The notes below the pieces were generated by a model. It was not told where the DNA came from. It made no database searches and saw only the letters and a list, made by a program, of their open reading frames with translations. Shown here in pieces: positions 44,158-52,575 of a stretch of 64,000 nt of DNA. The stretch's first letter is position 1; every line of letters begins with the position of its first letter. The position numbers were made by a program, and so were the translations under genes. The stretch comes from an uncultured Paracoccaceae bacterium (GTDB lineage: Bacteria > Pseudomonadota > Alphaproteobacteria > Rhodobacterales > Rhodobacteraceae), in assembly GCA_947493145.1 (NCBI GenBank), contig CANLPZ010000001.1, forward strand, positions 930,001 to 994,000, read 5' to 3'.

Positions 44158-45816
44158 TTACGACTGATCCCGCCAGCGGTTAACGATAGGATAGCGTCGA
44201 TCCAACCAAAACGCACGTTTTGAAAGCCGCGCGCCTGGTGCCGACTGGAACCGTTTATATTCACTAATGTACAAAAGATGTTCGACCTTTTTCACCGTAT
44301 CACGGTCGTACCCCGCCGCGACGCAGTCAGCAACGGACGCTTCGTCATCGACCAGCATTTGCAAAATACCGTCCAATACTGGATATGGTGGTAAGCTATC
44401 ACTGTCCTTTTGATCCGGACGCAGTTCAGCTGTCGGTGGCTTATCAATAATTTGTGGCGGGATCACCTCGCCCGCATGTCCCATCATCCAATCGCGATGG
44501 TTTTCGTTTCGCCAACGACAGACATCAAAGACGCGGGTCTTATACATGTCTTTGATCGGATTATATCCACCCGCCATATCGCCATAAATCGTGGCATAGC
44601 CAACCGCGACTTCGGATTTATTACCGGTCGTCAGCAACATAGACCCGAATTTGTTCGACATGGCCATCAACAACAAACCGCGCAAACGCGATTGAATGTT
44701 TTCTTCGGTCAAGCCTTCGTCCAGACCTTCGAACAGCGGTCCAAGCGTTTCTGTGATCGCCGCACGGCCTTTTGCAATCGAAACAGTATCGTAGGTGCAC
44801 CCAAGTCGTGTGGCAGCATCCGCCGCGTCATCCAACGACGCCTGCGATGTGTATTCCGATGGAAGCATAACACAGCGCACATTTTCGGGTCCCAGCGCGT
44901 CCGCCGCGATCGTCGCAACAATCGCACTGTCAATTCCGCCAGACAGACCCAGCAAGACTTTTTTGAACCCCGTTTTCCCCATGTAGTCGCGTAAGGATTC
45001 GACCATGACTCGGTAATCTTGTTCGAAACTGTCGGGATGCGTGGTTTTTGCCCCCTCATCCGCTGTCCAGCCTTCCGCGTCGCGGGTAAAGGTCACCATT
45101 TGGTAGGCTTCGTCGAACACAGGCAATTGATGTGCAAGCTTTCCACCGCGGTTCAACACAAATGACCCGCCATCAAACACTTGGTCATCTTGTCCACCGA
45201 CCATGTTCAAATAGACCAAAGGCACGTCGTTTTCGATCACGCGCGCCACCATTTTGTTCAGACGCAAATCAAATTTATCGCGGTAGTAAGGCGATCCATT
45301 TGGAACAACGAGGATTTCCGCCCCGCTTTCCACCATAGTTTCACAAACATCCACGTACCAAGCATCTTCGCAAATCGGGCTGCCGATACGGGCACCTGCG
45401 ATTTCATAGGGGCCTTGGATCGCACCCCGATTATACAGGCGCACCTCATCGAACACATTAAAGTTTGGCAAAAAGTGTTTCAGCATACGCGCATGCACTT
45501 TCCCATTCTTCAAGATGAAATAGGCATTGTACAAACGATCACCATCAGCGACAGGCGATCCAATGGCAAGCGCGGGTCCGTCAGCACAATCCGCAGCAAG
45601 TTGATCGATATGAGACATGCAATCCGCGACAAAGGCAGGTTTCATAACCAGATCCTGCGCCTGATACCCAGACACAAACATTTCTGGCAGGGCGACCATA
45701 TCGGCGCCGTCTGCTTTGCCTTTTGCCCACGCGTCCCGCGCTTTATCCGCATTCGACGACAATGCGCCGACCGTTGGATTCAATTGTGCCATCAACAAGC
45801 GAAAGGTCTCAGACAT
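44158..45816 (-). CDS. nadE: Glutamine-dependent NAD+ synthetase
   Basis: The 552-residue protein fuses an N-terminal nitrilase-type glutaminase (about residues 1-260) and a C-terminal NAD synthetase domain. The glutaminase has the catalytic Glu in VALPEMFVSGYQ, Lys in ARMLKHFLPNF and Cys in GSPICEDAWYVD. The synthetase has the PP-loop VLLGLSGGIDSAIVATIAAD. It amidates nicotinate adenine dinucleotide to NAD using ammonia channelled from glutamine. nadD, the preceding enzyme, is at 32452-33060. Confidence 0.95.
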   Translation of the reverse strand: MSETFRLLMAQLNPTVGALSSNADKARDAWAKGKADGADMVALPEMFVSGYQAQDLVMKPAFVADCMSHIDQLAADCADGPALAIGSPVADGDRLYNAYFILKNGKVHARMLKHFLPNFNVFDEVRLYNRGAIQGPYEIAGARIGSPICEDAWYVDVCETMVESGAEILVVPNGSPYYRDKFDLRLNKMVARVIENDVPLVYLNMVGGQDDQVFDGGSFVLNRGGKLAHQLPVFDEAYQMVTFTRDAEGWTADEGAKTTHPDSFEQDYRVMVESLRDYMGKTGFKKVLLGLSGGIDSAIVATIAADALGPENVRCVMLPSEYTSQASLDDAADAATRLGCTYDTVSIAKGRAAITETLGPLFEGLDEGLTEENIQSRLRGLLLMAMSNKFGSMLLTTGNKSEVAVGYATIYGDMAGGYNPIKDMYKTRVFDVCRWRNENHRDWMMGHAGEVIPPQIIDKPPTAELRPDQKDSDSLPPYPVLDGILQMLVDDEASVADCVAAGYDRDTVKKVEHLLYISEYKRFQSAPGARLSKRAFWLDRRYPIVNRWRDQS

Positions 45817-45922
45817 GGCATATGCTCCTATCTACTTGGCCGAGATGTATCAGATTGATGAGCAATGGAAAGCCAATTGGTCAAAAACCCACCGAATCCC
45901 GTTGTCAGATTTAGGTCTGTAA
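45815..45922 (+). CDS. Possible 35-residue small protein divergent from nadE
   Basis: The short frame (MAYAPIYLAEMYQIDEQWKA, then NWSKTHRIPLSDLGL) starts at an ATG that overlaps the nadE start codon on the other strand. AAAGGT lies upstream, inside nadE. The peptide is soluble, Tyr/Trp-rich and free of low-complexity sequence. It could be chance; it would have to be translated from a transcript starting inside nadE. Confidence 0.25.
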   Translation: MAYAPIYLAEMYQIDEQWKANWSKTHRIPLSDLGL

Positions 45923-45968
45923 GCTAGCCTTTGCCACGGTTTGGAATAACCAGACGAGATAAACTGGG

Positions 45969-47423
45969 GTGAACATCGTGCAAAGCGTCAAATATTTGGT
46001 GTCAATTGGGGCAACCGCTGCGTTGATCGCGGGTCCTTTGGCTGCGCAACAGGTGCAGACAAAACAATATGACAACGGCGGCATTTACGAAGGCCAGTTT
46101 AAAGACGGCAAACAGCACGGCATCGGTACATATCGTTTGCCAAACGGATATGAATTTTCCGGCGAATGGGTCGATGGCGAAATCATCGGCATCGGCACTG
46201 CGCGGTTCCCGAATGGGTCTGTTTACGAAGGCCAGTTTTCCAAAGGTGTGCCCGAAGGGTCCGGAAAAATGGTGTTCACCGACGGCGGCACCTATGAAGG
46301 TGAGTGGATCAACGGGAAAATCACCGGCATCGGTTTGATGACTTTTGCCAATGGCACGGTCTACGAAGGGGCGTTTCGCAATGCCCTTCAACACGGTCGC
46401 GGCGTTCTGCGCAGCCCGACGGGGTACGTCTACGATGGTGAATGGAAGAACGGAAAACAGGACGGAAACGGGAAAATACGTTTCCCAGACGGCTCAACTT
46501 ACGAAGGCCAGATGGCAAGCGGTCAGCGCACCGGCACGGGCACACTCACCGCTGCAGATGGGATGGTTTATACCGGCGGTTGGTTGGACAACCAATTCCA
46601 CGGCCAAGGTACATTAACCCAAGCCAATGGCGACGTGAACACCGGCGAATTTTCCAACGGACGCCGCAACGGTATTTTCAAAATCACCTATGCGAACGGG
46701 GACACGTACGAAGGCGGCTTTAAGGATGACAACCGTCATGGTCAGGGTGTTTTCACAGGCGACGATGGGTATTCGTACACCGGATCGTGGATCAATGGAC
46801 AAAACGAAGGCACGGGTGAAATCACTTATGCGGATGGATCGGTCTATACCGGTGACATCCGTGACGGATTGTCTGACGGACAAGGAAAAATTACATATGC
46901 CTCTGGGGATTTTTACGAAGGACAGTGGTCCGGCGGCATTATCCAAGGCGAAGGCAAAGCCGTGTTCACCAACGGTTTGGTGTATGAGGGCAACTTCGCC
47001 AATGCAAAATATGATGGGTTCGGCGTCATCACCTATGCAGACGGATACCGGTACGAAGGCCAGTGGAAAGCCGGTTTGCGCCACGGAACAGGTAAAGTCA
47101 CCTATGCCGGCGGAAACGTCTATGAGGGCGAATTTGTCAACGGCCAGCGTGGCGGTGTTGGCACCATCACAATGGTTGGCGGTTTCGTGTATCAGGGCGA
47201 ATGGAAAGACGGCAAAATTTCGGGCCGTGGCGTTGCGACCTATCCCAACGGCGATGTTTACGAGGGTTTCTTCCTTGACGGCAAACGCCAAGGCGACGGA
47301 ACGTTGCGATATGCATCCGGCGATGTTGCCTCTGGCACGTGGGAAGAAGGCGAGCTGAAACAAGCCGCCAATTCGAACACCACGGAAACGGATACAGGGA
47401 CCGAGGAAACACCTGCGAACTAA
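45969..47423 (+). CDS. Exported MORN repeat protein (19 units)
   Basis: The 484-residue protein has a signal peptide (about residues 1-27, ending GPLAAQQ) and then 18 full 23-residue MORN repeats plus a degenerate 19th. The consensus is YxGxWxxGxxxGxGxxxxxNG, for example GIYEGQFKDGKQHGIGTYRL. The C-terminal tail is Thr/Glu-rich. MORN repeats form an elongated beta hairpin sheet that binds lipids or proteins; in bacteria the export of such a protein is less studied. The start is GTG at 45969 or GTG at 45978; the second has GGGG at optimal distance. It ends one base before the convergent SDR stop. Confidence 0.9.
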   Translation: MNIVQSVKYLVSIGATAALIAGPLAAQQVQTKQYDNGGIYEGQFKDGKQHGIGTYRLPNGYEFSGEWVDGEIIGIGTARFPNGSVYEGQFSKGVPEGSGKMVFTDGGTYEGEWINGKITGIGLMTFANGTVYEGAFRNALQHGRGVLRSPTGYVYDGEWKNGKQDGNGKIRFPDGSTYEGQMASGQRTGTGTLTAADGMVYTGGWLDNQFHGQGTLTQANGDVNTGEFSNGRRNGIFKITYANGDTYEGGFKDDNRHGQGVFTGDDGYSYTGSWINGQNEGTGEITYADGSVYTGDIRDGLSDGQGKITYASGDFYEGQWSGGIIQGEGKAVFTNGLVYEGNFANAKYDGFGVITYADGYRYEGQWKAGLRHGTGKVTYAGGNVYEGEFVNGQRGGVGTITMVGGFVYQGEWKDGKISGRGVATYPNGDVYEGFFLDGKRQGDGTLRYASGDVASGTWEEGELKQAANSNTTETDTGTEETPAN

Positions 47424-47424
47424 A

Positions 47425-48084
47425 TCACCACGGAATGGATTTTCCCGCCCAATCGATAAACGTTCCGGTGTCTTTCGCGGATAAGCCGTCGATTACACGA
47501 CCCAAATTCTTTGCGGCTTCGTTGGGCGGCACTGTCAAATATCGATCAGAATACTTTGCAGTGAAACGCGTTTCGACCGTTCCTGGATGATACGACACAA
47601 CACATAGGTTCGGGAAAGAACGCCCAAGTTCGACACTCGCAGTTCGGACAATTTGGTTCAATGCTGCCTTTGATGCGCGATAACTATACCAACCACCAAG
47701 CGCGTTATCACCAATTGACCCAACCCGCGCCGACAAGGCAATAACTTTCGCTGGCCGGTTTTTTGGTATGATTTTTCGAAGATGCTTTAGCACAAGCGCC
47801 GGACCAAGGGCGTTCACACGCATGACCTGTTCGAACCGTTCGGCCGATATTGCGGCTAGCGATTTTTCAGGGGTATCATCAGGATCCAAAATCCCTGTGG
47901 CGATCACAACAAGATCAAAGGTCTGATCGCACGTATCGACAACCTGCTGTATGCAGGCCTCATCACAAATATCAAAGCCCGACGCGCGCGACCATTTCGT
48001 CACACCCCAGCCATCAGATTCCATATGTGCACTCAACGCAGCACCAATGCCACCCGTCGCACCAATAACCAATGCATTTTTCAT
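47425..48084 (-). CDS. SDR family oxidoreductase (C-factor/CsgA-like)
   Basis: The 219-residue short-chain dehydrogenase has the nucleotide loop VIGATGGIGAALSAH, NALGP near residue 92, and the active-site Ser (ALSARVGS) with YSYRASKAALNQIV as YxxxK. The substrate is unknown. The size and the form ELGRSFPNLCVVSYHPGTVETRF are like the C-factor group. It is convergent with the MORN gene and divergent from the leuL/leuA transcription unit. Confidence 0.85.
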   Translation of the reverse strand: MKNALVIGATGGIGAALSAHMESDGWGVTKWSRASGFDICDEACIQQVVDTCDQTFDLVVIATGILDPDDTPEKSLAAISAERFEQVMRVNALGPALVLKHLRKIIPKNRPAKVIALSARVGSIGDNALGGWYSYRASKAALNQIVRTASVELGRSFPNLCVVSYHPGTVETRFTAKYSDRYLTVPPNEAAKNLGRVIDGLSAKDTGTFIDWAGKSIPW

Positions 48085-48154
48085 GGCGTAATACCTAAGA
48101 CAAATCGCTCGTTCGTCGACACGCGATTATCATTTGTTTTTTTCATTGCGGGGC

Positions 48155-48182
48155 TTTTCATTTGTCCCTTCGCCTGTATAGT
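48155..48182 (+). promoter_or_regulatory. Putative promoter of the leuL-leuA transcript
   Basis: TTTTCA at 48155-48160 and TATAGT at 48177-48182 are separated by 16 bases. The expected transcription start is about 48189-48190, that is at the leader peptide ATG itself. Confidence 0.5.
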
Positions 48183-48189
48183 CCCCACC

Positions 48190-48270
48190 ATGATGAGCAA
48201 AACACATATCCTTTCTGCGCGCGCTTTGGCTGCGCCAACTGCTTTGCTCTTGCTCCTTAGCCGCCTCTGA
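48190..48270 (+). CDS. leuL: Leucine-rich leader peptide of leuA
   Basis: The 26-residue peptide MMSKTHILSARALAAPTALL, followed by LLLSRL, contains five consecutive Leu codons (TTG CTC TTG CTC CTT) near its end and one more Leu before the stop. It lies just upstream of leuA and its stop is inside the first stem of a set of mutually exclusive hairpins, so it is the sensor for leucine supply. The predicted transcript would begin at, or just before, the ATG, making it leaderless. It was not offered as a separate short frame because it is in frame with a longer one from 48025. Confidence 0.8.
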   Translation: MMSKTHILSARALAAPTALLLLLSRL

Positions 48271-48328
48271 GCGTGCCTTTTGGTGCGACCGCTCAGAGGA
48301 GGACCAGCACCAACTTCATCGCTAAGGA
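48254..48328 (+). promoter_or_regulatory. Attenuator region between leuL and leuA
   Basis: Four segments can pair in exclusive ways. CCTCTGAGCG (48264-48273) pairs with CGCTCAGAGG (48290-48299), covering the leuL stop. TTGGTGC (48280-48286) pairs with GCACCAA (48307-48313), which competes with the first. TCCTTAGC (48254-48261, in the Leu codon run) pairs with GCTAAGGA (48321-48328) as an outer stem. A ribosome stalled at the Leu codons would block the outer stem. No T run follows, so the outcome may be transcript release by another route or translational control. Confidence 0.6.
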
Positions 48329-48347
48329 CATCTAAAATTCAGAGAAT

Positions 48348-49925
48348 ATGACAATGACAACATCAGATAAAAACCGCGTCGTCATTTTTGACACCACTTT
48401 GCGCGACGGCGAGCAATCCCCTGGCGCAACCATGACGCACGACGAAAAATTAGAAATCGCTGGCATGCTTGACGAAATGGGTGTCGATATCATCGAAGCC
48501 GGTTTCCCTATCGCATCAGAAGGCGATTTTGCCGCTGTCACTGAAATTGCAAAGAACGCTAAAAATTCAGTCATTTGCGGATTGGCTCGCGCGAATTTCA
48601 AAGACATCGATCGCTGCTGGGAAGCGGTCAAACATGCGGACAAACCGCGCATCCACACATTTATCGGAACTTCGCCATTGCACCGCGCCATTCCGAATTT
48701 GAACAAAGATGAAATGGCGGAACGCATCCACGATACCGTGACGCACGCGCGCAATCTTTGCGATAATGTGCAATGGTCGCCAATGGACGCAACCCGCACA
48801 GAAGAAGACTATCTTTGCCGCGTTGTTGAAATCGCGATCAAAGCCGGCGCAACAACGATCAATATTCCTGACACCGTCGGTTATACCGCGCCCGTCGAAA
48901 GCGCCGATTTGATCCGGATGTTGATCAATAAAGTCCCAGGTGCGGACGATATTATTTTTGCGACCCACTGCCACAATGACTTGGGCATGGCGACTGCAAA
49001 TTCACTTGCTGCTGTCGAAGGTGGCGCGCGCCAAATTGAATGCACGATCAACGGTTTGGGCGAACGCGCCGGCAACACAGCACTTGAAGAAGTCGTAATG
49101 GCATTAAAAGTCCGAAACGACATTATGCCGTTTACGACAGGTATCGACACCACAAAAATAATGAATATTTCACGCCGTGTCGCAACCGTTTCTGGCTTCG
49201 CGGTTCAATTCAACAAAGCCATCGTCGGAAAGAACGCTTTTGCGCATGAAAGCGGAATTCACCAAGATGGAATGCTGAAAAACGCCGAGACATTTGAGAT
49301 CATGCGCCCAGAGGATGTTGGTTTATCAGGCACGTCTTTACCGTTGGGCAAACACTCTGGTCGGGCGGCGTTGCGCGATAAGCTGGACAAGCTTGGTTTT
49401 GAAATGGGCGACAACGAATTGAAAGACATTTTTGTCCGCTTCAAAGATCTTGCCGATCGGAAAAAAGAAGTCTTCGACGAAGATTTGATCGCGTTGGTCC
49501 GGCAGGAAGATACCGAAGAAGACGCGCGTATCATTGTGAAATCATTGGCCGTTGTTTGTGGAACCGAAGGACCGCAAACCGCTGAAATGACACTGGAAAT
49601 CGACGGCAAAGACCACAGCACCAAAGCAACCGGTGATGGTCCTGTTGACGCAACATTCAACGCAATCAAAGCATTGGTGGAACATTCTGCGCGTTTGCAA
49701 TTGTATCAAGTTCACGCCGTCACCGAAGGCACGGACGCACAAGCAACCGTCAGCGTTCGAATGGAAGAAAACGGGATGATCGTCACTGGCCAATCCGCAG
49801 ATACCGACACCGTTGTCGCCTCAGCCAAAGCTTATGTGACTGCGCTAAACCGTTTATTGGTGCGCCGCGAGAAAACAGAACCTGGTTACGACGTGAAAGG
49901 AGTCAGCTACAAAGACGTCTCTTAG
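48348..49925 (+). CDS. leuA: 2-isopropylmalate synthase
   Basis: The 525-residue enzyme has the DRE-TIM signature VIFDTTLRDGEQSPGATMTH, metal-binding HCHNDLGMATANSLAA, and FGGVG-like inner parts (INGLGERAGNTALEE). The C-terminal LeuA allosteric domain (about residues 390-510) binds leucine. It condenses acetyl-CoA and 2-oxoisovalerate, the committed step of leucine synthesis. The start at 48348 is ATG with AGAGA nearby; a second ATG is two codons on. The preceding leuL and attenuator imply control by leucine in addition to feedback. A hairpin follows. Confidence 0.96.
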   Translation: MTMTTSDKNRVVIFDTTLRDGEQSPGATMTHDEKLEIAGMLDEMGVDIIEAGFPIASEGDFAAVTEIAKNAKNSVICGLARANFKDIDRCWEAVKHADKPRIHTFIGTSPLHRAIPNLNKDEMAERIHDTVTHARNLCDNVQWSPMDATRTEEDYLCRVVEIAIKAGATTINIPDTVGYTAPVESADLIRMLINKVPGADDIIFATHCHNDLGMATANSLAAVEGGARQIECTINGLGERAGNTALEEVVMALKVRNDIMPFTTGIDTTKIMNISRRVATVSGFAVQFNKAIVGKNAFAHESGIHQDGMLKNAETFEIMRPEDVGLSGTSLPLGKHSGRAALRDKLDKLGFEMGDNELKDIFVRFKDLADRKKEVFDEDLIALVRQEDTEEDARIIVKSLAVVCGTEGPQTAEMTLEIDGKDHSTKATGDGPVDATFNAIKALVEHSARLQLYQVHAVTEGTDAQATVSVRMEENGMIVTGQSADTDTVVASAKAYVTALNRLLVRREKTEPGYDVKGVSYKDVS

Positions 49926-49997
49926 GAGGCAAAATCACGCTGATTTCGTCACACGCGGCCCTTTCAAACCTTGCCGCTGGCGCGTATAAGAACATCT

Positions 49998-50028
49998 GCC
50001 CCGCCTCGTAAAGAGTCGCGGGGCTTTT
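49998..50028 (+). terminator. Intrinsic terminator of leuA
   Basis: GCCCCGC (49998-50004) pairs with GCGGGGC (50018-50024) and is followed by four T, 22 bases before the mreB start. Confidence 0.7.
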
Positions 50029-50038
50029 ACGAATTTGA

Positions 50039-51088
<1,050 letters not shown>

Positions 51089-51137
51089 TTTTGCGTAGTC
51101 TTTCGCCCACGTAAGTTAAAAAACGAGGGTTCGGCCA

Positions 51138-52043
51138 TTGGCCCAAGACAAGACCAACAGCGAAGACTACCTACGCCCGATCCGTCGGCTTTTGACGGGT
51201 TTGGTCGTGTTCTTTCTGTTGGGTATTTTCCTGATTTGGCGCATCGATAGCCCGCGCGTTGAACGGTTTCGTGCAGATTTGGTGGATCGGTTTGTCCCCT
51301 CGTTTAGCTGGGCGATGGCACCGGTGACCACGGTCGCGAACGTTATCGATGATTTCCAAAGTTACGGGCGTATCTACGAACAAAACCAAGAACTGCGGCG
51401 CGAATTGCAGCAAATGAAAGCGTGGAAAGAAGCCGCGCTTCAGCTGGAACAAGAAAACGCTAAGCTTTTGGACCTGAACAAAGTCCGACTTGATCCTGCG
51501 TTGACCTATGTGACCGGCGTCGTGCTGGCAGATAGCGGATCACCGTTTCGTCAATCGGTTTTGCTGAACGTCGGTGCGCGCGATGGCATCCAAGACGGCT
51601 GGGCCACAATGGACGGCATTGGTTTGGTTGGTCGGGTATCAGGCGTTGGTCAAAACACGGCGCGGGTCATTTTGTTGACCGACACAAACAGTCGAATTCC
51701 AGTGACAATCGAACCCTCTGGGCAACGCGCAATTTTGTCCGGCGACAACACGGCGAACCCACCTATTGAACTATTGGAAAGCCCCGAACTTATCCGCCCA
51801 GGTGATCGTGTAATTTCATCGGGTGATGGTGGCGTTTTTCCAGCGGACCTTTTAATAGGTCGTGTGTCATTGGGATCTGACAAACGTCTTCGTGTGCGGC
51901 TGTCGGCAGACTATGAACGTTTGAAATTTTTGCGGGTGTTACGGTCTCAGGCCAGCACACCAATTACGGATCCGGGCAGCTTATTGGCGCCTGCAAACGG
52001 CGAACTTGCTCAAACCGAAACAGAGACTGGTGACGATGGCTGA
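51138..52043 (+). CDS. mreC: Rod shape-determining protein MreC
   Basis: The 301-residue protein has one N-terminal transmembrane helix (LTGLVVFFLLGIFLIWRI). A coiled coil follows (EQNQELRRELQQMKAWKEAA, residues about 75-110), then the MreC beta domain (VLLNVGARDGIQDGWATMDG and RIPVTIEPSGQRAILSGDNT). It links MreB, PBP2 and RodA in the periplasm. The start is TTG at 51138, with CGAGGG upstream; no in-frame ATG gives the complete helix. The stop overlaps the mreD start by eight bases. Confidence 0.93.
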   Translation: MAQDKTNSEDYLRPIRRLLTGLVVFFLLGIFLIWRIDSPRVERFRADLVDRFVPSFSWAMAPVTTVANVIDDFQSYGRIYEQNQELRRELQQMKAWKEAALQLEQENAKLLDLNKVRLDPALTYVTGVVLADSGSPFRQSVLLNVGARDGIQDGWATMDGIGLVGRVSGVGQNTARVILLTDTNSRIPVTIEPSGQRAILSGDNTANPPIELLESPELIRPGDRVISSGDGGVFPADLLIGRVSLGSDKRLRVRLSADYERLKFLRVLRSQASTPITDPGSLLAPANGELAQTETETGDDG

Positions 52044-52575
52044 CAACTCCCCGTCATATGTTTTGCTGTACCGCGCTGCTTTTGCCCTGTTGTGCATCTT
52101 GATCCTATTTGCGCATTTACTGCCATTGGATACGCTGCCGCGCAGTTGGGGGTCACCCGATTTAATGATGGCAATGTGTTTTGCGTGGGCGGTCCGGCGA
52201 CCCGATTTTGTACCTGTCGTGCTTGTCGCTGCGGTCTTTTTACTTGCTGATGTTTTGCTGTTACGTGGCCCCGGTTTTTGGGCTGCTTTGGTGGTCATCG
52301 CCTCAGAGTATTTGCGCGCTCACGCTGTCTCATTGCGCGATGTTCCCTTCCCTTTTGAATTTGCAACTGTTGCGGGGGCGATGGCGATTTGCTTTGTGGT
52401 GTATCGCATTGGATTATCGATCTTATTCGTTGAACAAGCGCAGCTTTCAATTTTCCTAACTCAGGCGCTGTCGACCATATTGATCTATCCGATCGTTGTT
52501 GCAGTGTCGCATTTTGTTTTAGGCGTGCGAAAAACATCTGCTTCTGACGTCAACACACTAACGGGGCGCACATGA
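52036..52575 (+). CDS. mreD: Rod shape-determining protein MreD
   Basis: The 179-residue membrane protein has five to six transmembrane helices. It contains LPRSWGSPDLMMAMCFAWAV followed by RRPDFVPVVLVAAVFLLADV, the MreD pattern of PDxxL... around the second helix. It is the inner-membrane part of the elongasome. The start at 52036 (MADNSPSYV) overlaps mreC; the frame from 52006 adds ten residues inside mreC. The stop overlaps the mrdA start by four bases. Confidence 0.9.
   Translation: MADNSPSYVLLYRAAFALLCILILFAHLLPLDTLPRSWGSPDLMMAMCFAWAVRRPDFVPVVLVAAVFLLADVLLLRGPGFWAALVVIASEYLRAHAVSLRDVPFPFEFATVAGAMAICFVVYRIGLSILFVEQAQLSIFLTQALSTILIYPIVVAVSHFVLGVRKTSASDVNTLTGRT

Noticed and set aside
46060..47340. 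Regularly spaced repeats that could be mistaken for a CRISPR or tandem DNA array
   Set aside because: The period is about 69 bases with strong third-position variation, and the repeats translate to MORN units. No CRISPR repeat or cas gene is present.
46614..47363. Minus-strand open frame of 249 codons opposite the MORN gene
   Set aside because: It arises from the regular MORN repeats read on the other strand; no start signal and no independent domain.
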